From contig CALEYZ010000074.1 of the NCBI GenBank assembly GCA_937928195.1, positions 1 through 11,409 of the forward strand: a DNA stretch of 11,409 nucleotides. Direction: 5' to 3'. The notes below the pieces were generated by a model. It saw only the letters and a list, made by a program, of their open reading frames with translations, had not been told where the DNA came from and made no database searches. Origin of the DNA: an uncultured Limnohabitans sp. Lineage in GTDB: Bacteria; Pseudomonadota; Gammaproteobacteria; Burkholderiales; Burkholderiaceae_C. The position numbers and the translations under genes are program-made. Each line of letters starts with the position of its first letter. Positions within the stretch are counted from its first letter, which is position 1. This document shows, piece after piece, positions 7,000-11,409 of this stretch.

Positions 7000-7005
7000 A
7001 GTTTA
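7000..7005 (-). promoter_or_regulatory. -10 element of an FNR-dependent usp promoter
   Basis: The minus strand reads TAAACT (4 of 6 matches). Its first base is 28.5 bases from the FNR box centre, mirroring the ccoI side within one base. The predicted start near 6993 leaves a leader of about 22 bases containing the AAAGGAG ribosome site of usp. Confidence 0.45.
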
Positions 7006-7026
7006 AAACTCAGAATACCTTGCGTC

Positions 7027-7040
7027 TTGATGTAGATCAA
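7027..7040. promoter_or_regulatory. FNR/ANR/FixK-type operator between usp and ccoI
   Basis: TTGATGTAGATCAA is an exact match to the FNR-family consensus TTGAT-N4-ATCAA. It is centred at 7033.5 in the 104-base gap between the divergent usp and ccoI starts. Oxygen-sensing FNR-family regulators control cbb3 oxidase genes and often Usp genes in other proteobacteria, so the context fits. Which family member (Fnr, Anr, FixK) binds here cannot be decided from the site. Confidence 0.85.
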
Positions 7041-7062
7041 GTTTCGTGCAAGCTTGGTGACT

Positions 7063-7068
7063 TATCTT
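7063..7068 (+). promoter_or_regulatory. -10 element of a class II FNR-dependent ccoI promoter
   Basis: TATCTT matches the -10 consensus at 4 of 6 bases. Its first base lies 29.5 bases from the FNR box centre, the spacing of a class II site at -41.5. The predicted transcription start is about 7075, the A of the ccoI ATG, which would make the message leaderless or nearly so. Confidence 0.5.
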
Positions 7069-7074
7069 CAACGC

Positions 7075-9384
7075 ATGTTGAATCAAGCTGCCATTCCCGA
7101 TTTAGAGGCCATGACCTCCCAATGGTCATTGCTTGATCAACCGGAAGAGTGGCTTGATTTCAGTCAAGCCAACGATCAGCAACCCACTCAGTGGACCTCC
7201 AGTGTGGTTTTTGAGGGCATGCATTGCACAGCATGTGCCATCAACATTGAAGAGGCATTGTTGGCCGTGCCAGGCGTGATGTCTGCCCAGATCAGTGCAA
7301 GCAGCCACAGGGGCCGGGTGGTGTGGTCGTCGGCGCAAACTCAGCCCTCTCATTGGATGAAGGCTGTTGCTCAATTAGGCTATCGAACCGTGCCAGCCAA
7401 CGATGCTTTGGCCAACGAAGTGCGCCGCGAAGATGCGCGAAAAATGTTGTGGCGCTTGGGCGTAGCAGGTCTTTGCATGATGCAAGTCATGATGTATGCC
7501 ACACCGATTTACATGAGCAATCCTCAAGACATTGCGCCCGACATGGTGCAGCTGTTGCGATGGGCTTCTTGGGTGTTGTCTTTGCCAGTGTTGTTTTTTT
7601 CATGCACGCCTTTTTTCAAAACAGCGCTGCTCGATTTGAGACAAAAAAAAATCAGCATGGACTTGCCAGTGTCCATCGGCATGCTGGTGACTTTCGGGGT
7701 CAGCACGCTTGGCACCTTTGAGCCGCAAGGCCCCTTTGGCGCCGAAGTTTATTTCGACTCCTTCACCATGTTCGTGTTTTTTTTGCTCTCGGGTCGTTGG
7801 TTGGAACTTCGGTTGCGTGACAAAACGGCAGGTGCTTTGGAAGCCGTCATGAATCGGCTGCCTGATGCCGTTCACCGCAAAACGAAAGCAGGATTTTGGG
7901 AGATGACCACCCTGCGGCACTTGCGCCTGCAAGACGTGATCCAAGTCAAACCCGGGGAGGCTTTTGCAGCAGATGCGCTCATTGTTTGGGGTGAGACCCA
8001 AGTGGACGAGGCCTTGTTGACGGGGGAGTCACGGCCCTTGCCCCGTGTGAGTGGTCAGCCTGTGTTGGCCGGGAGCATGAACCTGACGGCCACCGTTGAA
8101 GTTCAGGTGACCTCTTTGGGCAAACAAACGCGATTCGGGCAAATGGTGGCCCTGATGGAAAGTGCTTCGGTGTCCAAGCCCAGCATGGCGATGCTCGCTG
8201 ACCGCGTTGCCAAGCCTTTCTTGTGGGGGGTCTTGGCCTTGGCAACTTTGGCTGCAGTTTGGGGGTGGCAATACAGCCCTGCGCATGCCCTGATGGTGGC
8301 TGTTTCAGTTTTGATCGTCACATGTCCTTGTGCGTTGTCTCTCGCCACGCCTGCTGCCATGTTGTCGACCGCGGGTGCATTGGCCAAAGCGGGCGTTATG
8401 TTGAGAAGCTTGCAAGCCTTGCAGACGTTGGCCACAGTAGACACAGTTATTTTTGACAAAACCGGCACCTTGACGCACGAAGACTTCAGCTTGCAACACA
8501 TTGCCACACGCCAAGGTGTTTTGCCTGAACAAGTACTGGCTTGGGCCGCTGGTTTGGCGAGTCATTCGTTGCACCCTGTTTCAAGGTCCTTGGTCAAAGC
8601 GCATGGGCACATGAGCGACACCCAAGCCCATTTGGAGAATGTGAAGGAGTTTGCCGGGCAGGGCGTTCAGGCTAGCTTGCGTGAGGTAACTTTGCCATCC
8701 GGTTTGGAAGTTCGAAAAGAGTTGCGTTTGGGCTCTGCCGCCTTTTGCGGTGTGAAGGCCGCGCAAAGCGAAGTGTTGAGTGCTTGGCTGAGCGATGAGC
8801 AAGGGTGGCTGGCCACGTTTGAGTTTGCCGAAACACCTCGAGAAGAAGCTGCTGCCACGCTGCGGTTGCTGGAGCGCCTTGGTTTGAGAATTCGTGTTTT
8901 ATCGGGCGATGGTCAGGTGTCTGTTTCGCAGCTTGCCTCACGCTTGCAAATCACCGATGCCATGGGAGGATGCTCGCCCGAAGCAAAGCTGAGTCAAGTC
9001 AAACAAGAGCAGGCCCAAGGTCACCGTGTGGCCATGGTCGGCGATGGACTGAATGACGGACCTGTGTTGGCAGGGGCGGATGTGTCATTTGCTTTGGGGC
9101 AAGCCCTGCCATTGGCGCAGTCCAAGGCTGATTTTGTTCTGATGGGCAGTGATTTGAAGCCATTGGTTGCCACATTCATCTTGAGCCGAAAGACCCTTCA
9201 AATTGTTCGTCAAAACCTCATTTGGGCGGCAATTTACAACTTTGCATGTGTGCCCTTGGCCATGCTAGGCTACTTGCCAGCATGGCTGGCTGGCCTTGGC
9301 ATGGCTTGCAGTTCCTTGGGGGTGGTGTTAAATGCCATGAGACTGTCCAAAACCATTCAATTTGATTTGAAGGAAAACATCTGA
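7075..9384 (+). CDS. ccoI: Cu(I)-translocating P-type ATPase for cbb3 oxidase assembly
   Basis: Encodes 769 residues of a P1B-1 heavy-metal ATPase of the CcoI/FixI type, which moves copper across the inner membrane for the CuB site of CcoN. One heavy-metal-associated domain lies at about 43-108 with GMHCTAC (C51, C54). Eight membrane segments are expected (about 127-147, 160-180, 195-215, 226-245, 382-400, 405-425, 712-732, 735-755). Cu-site residues are CPC (417-419), Y721-N722 and M743/S746/S747. Catalytic motifs are TGES (316-319), DKTGTLT with D461, HP (500-501) and GDGLND (656-661). The extra N-terminal cysteine motif of some FixI proteins is absent. The start is uncertain: ATG 7075 has no ribosome site; GTG 7054 would overlap the promoter; ATG 7111 has AGAGG only 2 bases away. 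It overlaps ccoS by one base. An A9 run occurs at 7643-7651. Confidence 0.95.
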   Translation: MLNQAAIPDLEAMTSQWSLLDQPEEWLDFSQANDQQPTQWTSSVVFEGMHCTACAINIEEALLAVPGVMSAQISASSHRGRVVWSSAQTQPSHWMKAVAQLGYRTVPANDALANEVRREDARKMLWRLGVAGLCMMQVMMYATPIYMSNPQDIAPDMVQLLRWASWVLSLPVLFFSCTPFFKTALLDLRQKKISMDLPVSIGMLVTFGVSTLGTFEPQGPFGAEVYFDSFTMFVFFLLSGRWLELRLRDKTAGALEAVMNRLPDAVHRKTKAGFWEMTTLRHLRLQDVIQVKPGEAFAADALIVWGETQVDEALLTGESRPLPRVSGQPVLAGSMNLTATVEVQVTSLGKQTRFGQMVALMESASVSKPSMAMLADRVAKPFLWGVLALATLAAVWGWQYSPAHALMVAVSVLIVTCPCALSLATPAAMLSTAGALAKAGVMLRSLQALQTLATVDTVIFDKTGTLTHEDFSLQHIATRQGVLPEQVLAWAAGLASHSLHPVSRSLVKAHGHMSDTQAHLENVKEFAGQGVQASLREVTLPSGLEVRKELRLGSAAFCGVKAAQSEVLSAWLSDEQGWLATFEFAETPREEAAATLRLLERLGLRIRVLSGDGQVSVSQLASRLQITDAMGGCSPEAKLSQVKQEQAQGHRVAMVGDGLNDGPVLAGADVSFALGQALPLAQSKADFVLMGSDLKPLVATFILSRKTLQIVRQNLIWAAIYNFACVPLAMLGYLPAWLAGLGMACSSLGVVLNAMRLSKTIQFDLKENI

Positions 9385-9521
9385 TGGACATTCTCTATTT
9401 ATTGGTGCCTTTGTCTGTGGCCTTGGTGTTTTTCATCTTGGCAGGACTTTGGTGGGCCGTGAACCGCGGCCAGTTTGAAGACATTGAGGCAGAAGGGGAG
9501 CGAATTCTTAGAAATGATTGA
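9384..9521 (+). CDS. ccoS: cbb3-type cytochrome oxidase assembly protein CcoS
   Basis: A 45-residue small membrane protein starting at the ATG that shares its A with the ccoI stop codon (TGATG), so it is translationally coupled. One N-terminal transmembrane helix (MDILYLLVPLSVALVFFILA) is followed by the CcoS signature GLWWAVNRGQFED and an acidic tail. CcoS is needed for cofactor insertion or maturation of the cbb3 oxidase active site in Rhodobacter; the mechanism is unsettled. Length and motif match the family. Its stop codon lies inside the FNR-type box upstream of ccoN. Confidence 0.93.
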   Translation: MDILYLLVPLSVALVFFILAGLWWAVNRGQFEDIEAEGERILRND

Positions 9522-9531
9522 CTTAAGTCAA
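9518..9531 (+). promoter_or_regulatory. FNR-type operator upstream of ccoN, overlapping the ccoS stop
   Basis: TTGACTTAAGTCAA is a perfect 14-base palindrome matching the FNR-family site except for C/G in place of T/A at the inner half-site base. Its centre is 9524.5. A -10-like GACACT (9554-9559, matching A2, A4 and T6) begins 29.5 bases away, again class II geometry, predicting a start near 9566 and a leader of about 21 bases to the ccoN ATG. The site includes the TGA stop of ccoS (9519-9521). Confidence 0.75.
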
Positions 9532-9586
9532 ACTAAGCGTTTCCCCTAGGTGCGACACTGGTTTTGTATTTTTAGAAGAGGTGAAA

Positions 9587-11026
9587 ATGAAATTTGCCAA
9601 CGAACAGGCAAGCGTCTACAGCGACACCGTTGTCAGACAATTTGCCATCATGACGGTGGTTTGGGGTGTGGTGGGCATGCTGGTTGGCGTGATCATTGCG
9701 GCCCAATTAACTTGGCCAGAGTTGAACTTTGGTATTCCATGGCTCAGTTACGGTCGCTTGCGTCCGTTGCACACCAATGCCGTGATTTTTGCGTTTGGTG
9801 GTTGCGGCTTGTTCGCCTCTGCCTACTACGTGGTTCAACGAACCTGTCATGTTCGCTTGTTTGCCGAGAAACTGGCGTCCTTCACCTTTTGGGGTTGGCA
9901 GTTGGTCATCGTGCTGGCCGCCATCACCTTGCCTTTGGGCTACACCAGCGGCAAAGAATATGCTGAACTCGAGTGGCCCATTGACATCCTGATCACCTTG
10001 GTCTGGGTGTCATTTGCCATTGTGTTCTTTGGCACGGTGGGCACGCGCAAGGTACGTCACATTTACGTGGCCAACTGGTTCTTTGGTGCCTTCATCATTG
10101 CCGTTGCCTTGTTGCACTTGGTCAACAGTGCGGCCATGCCTGTGGGTCTCATGAAGTCATACTCGGCTTATGCCGGTGTGCAAGACGCCATGGTGCAATG
10201 GTGGTACGGCCACAACGCGGTGGGCTTCTTCTTGACTGCGGGCTTCTTGGGCATGATGTATTACTTCATTCCAAAGCAAGCAGAGCGGCCCGTTTACAGC
10301 TATCGCTTGTCGATTGTTCACTTCTGGGCGCTGATCTTCACTTACATGTGGGCAGGTCCTCACCACTTGCACTACACCGCTTTGCCTGACTGGACACAGT
10401 CATTGGGCATGGTGTTCTCACTGATTTTGTTGGCACCCAGCTGGGGCGGCATGATCAACGGCGTGATGACCTTGTCGGGCGCATGGCACAAGCTGCGGGA
10501 TGACCCTGTGTTGCGCTTCCTGATTGTTTCTTTGTCCTTCTACGGTATGTCTACCTTTGAAGGCCCCATGATGTCCATCAAAACAGTCAATGCTTTGTCG
10601 CACTACACCGACTGGACCGTGGGTCACGTGCACTCTGGCGCTTTGGGCTGGGTGGGCTTGGTCACCATGGGCACCATGTACTACCTGATTCCCCGTTTGT
10701 TCGGTCAGAAAAAGATGTACAGCGTGAAAGCCATTGAAGCGCACTTTTGGATTGCCACCATTGGTATCGTGATTTACATCGCGGCCATGTGGATTGCCGG
10801 TGTGATGCAAGGTTTGATGTGGCGTTCTGTCAATGCGGACGGTACCTTGACTTACACCTTTGTGGAGTCAGTCAAAGCCACATTCCCCTTCTATGTGTTG
10901 CGTTTGTTGGGTGGTTTACTGTATTTGGGCGGCATGCTGATCATGTTGTGGAATACCTTGAAAACAGCCACCAACGGTCGTGCCGTGGATGTGCAGATTC
11001 CCGCCGTGGCTGCTGCACACGCCTAA
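9587..11026 (+). CDS. ccoN: cbb3-type cytochrome c oxidase catalytic subunit I
   Basis: Encodes 479 residues, the core heme-copper subunit of the high-affinity cbb3 oxidase that reduces oxygen to water in the inner membrane. Twelve or so membrane helices are expected. Visible ligands: H62 (RPLHTNAV) and H349 for low-spin heme b; H209 (WWYGHNAVGF), H259 and H260 (WAGPHHLHYT) for CuB; Y253 in FTYMWAGPHH, the expected cross-linked tyrosine; H347 in WTVGHVHSGALGW for heme b3; E325 in STFEGPMM, conserved in cbb3 enzymes. The ATG at 9587 was chosen with GAGG just upstream; an in-frame GTG at 9581 lies inside that ribosome site. It is the first gene of ccoNO(QP) and is likely induced from the FNR-type site about 60 bases upstream. 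Confidence 0.97.
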   Translation: MKFANEQASVYSDTVVRQFAIMTVVWGVVGMLVGVIIAAQLTWPELNFGIPWLSYGRLRPLHTNAVIFAFGGCGLFASAYYVVQRTCHVRLFAEKLASFTFWGWQLVIVLAAITLPLGYTSGKEYAELEWPIDILITLVWVSFAIVFFGTVGTRKVRHIYVANWFFGAFIIAVALLHLVNSAAMPVGLMKSYSAYAGVQDAMVQWWYGHNAVGFFLTAGFLGMMYYFIPKQAERPVYSYRLSIVHFWALIFTYMWAGPHHLHYTALPDWTQSLGMVFSLILLAPSWGGMINGVMTLSGAWHKLRDDPVLRFLIVSLSFYGMSTFEGPMMSIKTVNALSHYTDWTVGHVHSGALGWVGLVTMGTMYYLIPRLFGQKKMYSVKAIEAHFWIATIGIVIYIAAMWIAGVMQGLMWRSVNADGTLTYTFVESVKATFPFYVLRLLGGLLYLGGMLIMLWNTLKTATNGRAVDVQIPAVAAAHA

Positions 11027-11047
11027 CAGCATCAGGAGAAAAATAAG

Positions 11048-11409
11048 ATGTCTAATCCTTCAAATTCCGGTGGCGGCTTGTCCCACGAGAAAGTTGAAAC
11101 CAGCAATTTCCTGATGATCGTTTTGATCTTGGTGGTTTTGCTGTTTGGCGGTATGGTTGAAATCGTCCCGCTGTTTTTCCAAAAATCTACAACGGAACCT
11201 GTGCCTGGTCTGAAGCCTTACACCGCTTTGCAAGTGGCGGGTCGCGATATTTACGTACGTGAAGGTTGCTACAACTGCCACTCACAAATGATTCGCCCCT
11301 TCCGCGCCGAAACCTTGCGTTACGGCCCTTACTCCGTTGCAGGTGAATTTGTCTATGACCATCCCTTCCAATGGGGTAGCAAGCGCACAGGCCCTGACTT
11401 GGCCCGTGT
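11048..11409 (+). CDS. ccoO: cbb3-type cytochrome c oxidase subunit II, monoheme cytochrome c (partial)
   Basis: The first 120 residues are present and the frame is open at the right edge; family members are about 200 residues. One N-terminal membrane anchor lies at about 21-40 (FLMIVLILVVLLFGGMVEIV), followed by a periplasmic domain with the heme c site C74-Y-N-C77-H78 and the CcoO signature SQMIRPFRAETLRYGPYS, then DHPFQWGSKRTGPDLAR. CcoO passes electrons from CcoP toward the CcoN heme b. AGGAG precedes the ATG by about 10 bases, and the gene begins 21 bases after ccoN, in the same operon. The axial methionine is beyond the window. ccoQ and ccoP are expected downstream. Confidence 0.95.
   Translation, partial: MSNPSNSGGGLSHEKVETSNFLMIVLILVVLLFGGMVEIVPLFFQKSTTEPVPGLKPYTALQVAGRDIYVREGCYNCHSQMIRPFRAETLRYGPYSVAGEFVYDHPFQWGSKRTGPDLAR

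Noticed and set aside
7682..7704. Possible stem after the A9 run as a frameshift stimulator
   Set aside because: It begins about 30 bases beyond the slippery run, too far for the usual 5-9 base spacing, and needs a bulge to pair.
1..11409. CRISPR arrays, tRNA genes, insertion sequences, phage or defence genes
   Set aside because: No repeat-spacer pattern, cloverleaf-type sequence, transposase, integrase or defence motif was seen on either strand.

Overview
The window looks like a chromosomal segment of a betaproteobacterium in the order Burkholderiales, most likely Comamonadaceae. This rests on moderate GC, protein styles typical of that family (Bug-type receptor next to a MatB-type acyl-CoA synthetase, ilvD beside lgt) and the cco gene order ccoI-ccoS-ccoN-ccoO. 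A freshwater Limnohabitans-like lineage is a guess. There are no RNA genes, CRISPR arrays, insertion sequences or phage genes, and no stretch over 300 bases lacks a gene.

Left part (1-3160): a Bax-inhibitor-1/YccA-type membrane protein runs off the left edge on the minus strand. A GlcG/HbpS-like (DUF336) gene follows on the plus strand and converges on a minus-strand pair, ilvD (dihydroxy-acid dehydratase) followed 22 bases later by a small periplasmic cytochrome c. The rho-independent terminator of the glcG-like gene lies inside the 3' end of the cytochrome gene.

Middle part (3158-6970): lgt (lipoprotein diacylglyceryl transferase) diverges from ilvD. It is followed by a Tat-exported Bug-family solute receptor and, 2 bases later, a malonyl-CoA synthetase-like gene (matB). 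The matB frame is intact for its whole length except for one in-frame TAG at 5366-5368, which looks like a single CAG-to-TAG change. A universal stress protein gene overlaps the end of matB by 9 bases on the opposite strand.

Right part (6970-11409): a micro-oxic respiration module. A perfect FNR-type box (TTGAT-N4-ATCAA) sits between usp and ccoI, with -10-like hexamers at class II distance on both sides, so one site may drive both genes. ccoI (Cu(I) P-type ATPase) overlaps ccoS by one base. A second FNR-type palindrome overlaps the ccoS stop codon and precedes ccoN and ccoO (cbb3 oxidase catalytic subunit and membrane-anchored monoheme cytochrome c); ccoO runs off the right edge. CcoI and CcoS supply copper and cofactor-assembly functions for the CcoN active site, so assembly factors and structural subunits are probably induced together when oxygen falls.

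Most of the window is conventional. The best leads are the nonsense codon in matB, the symmetric FNR promoter with a possibly leaderless ccoI, and some overlapping signals (terminator inside a gene, FNR box across a stop codon, hairpin at the lgt start). I found no convincing new multi-gene system.
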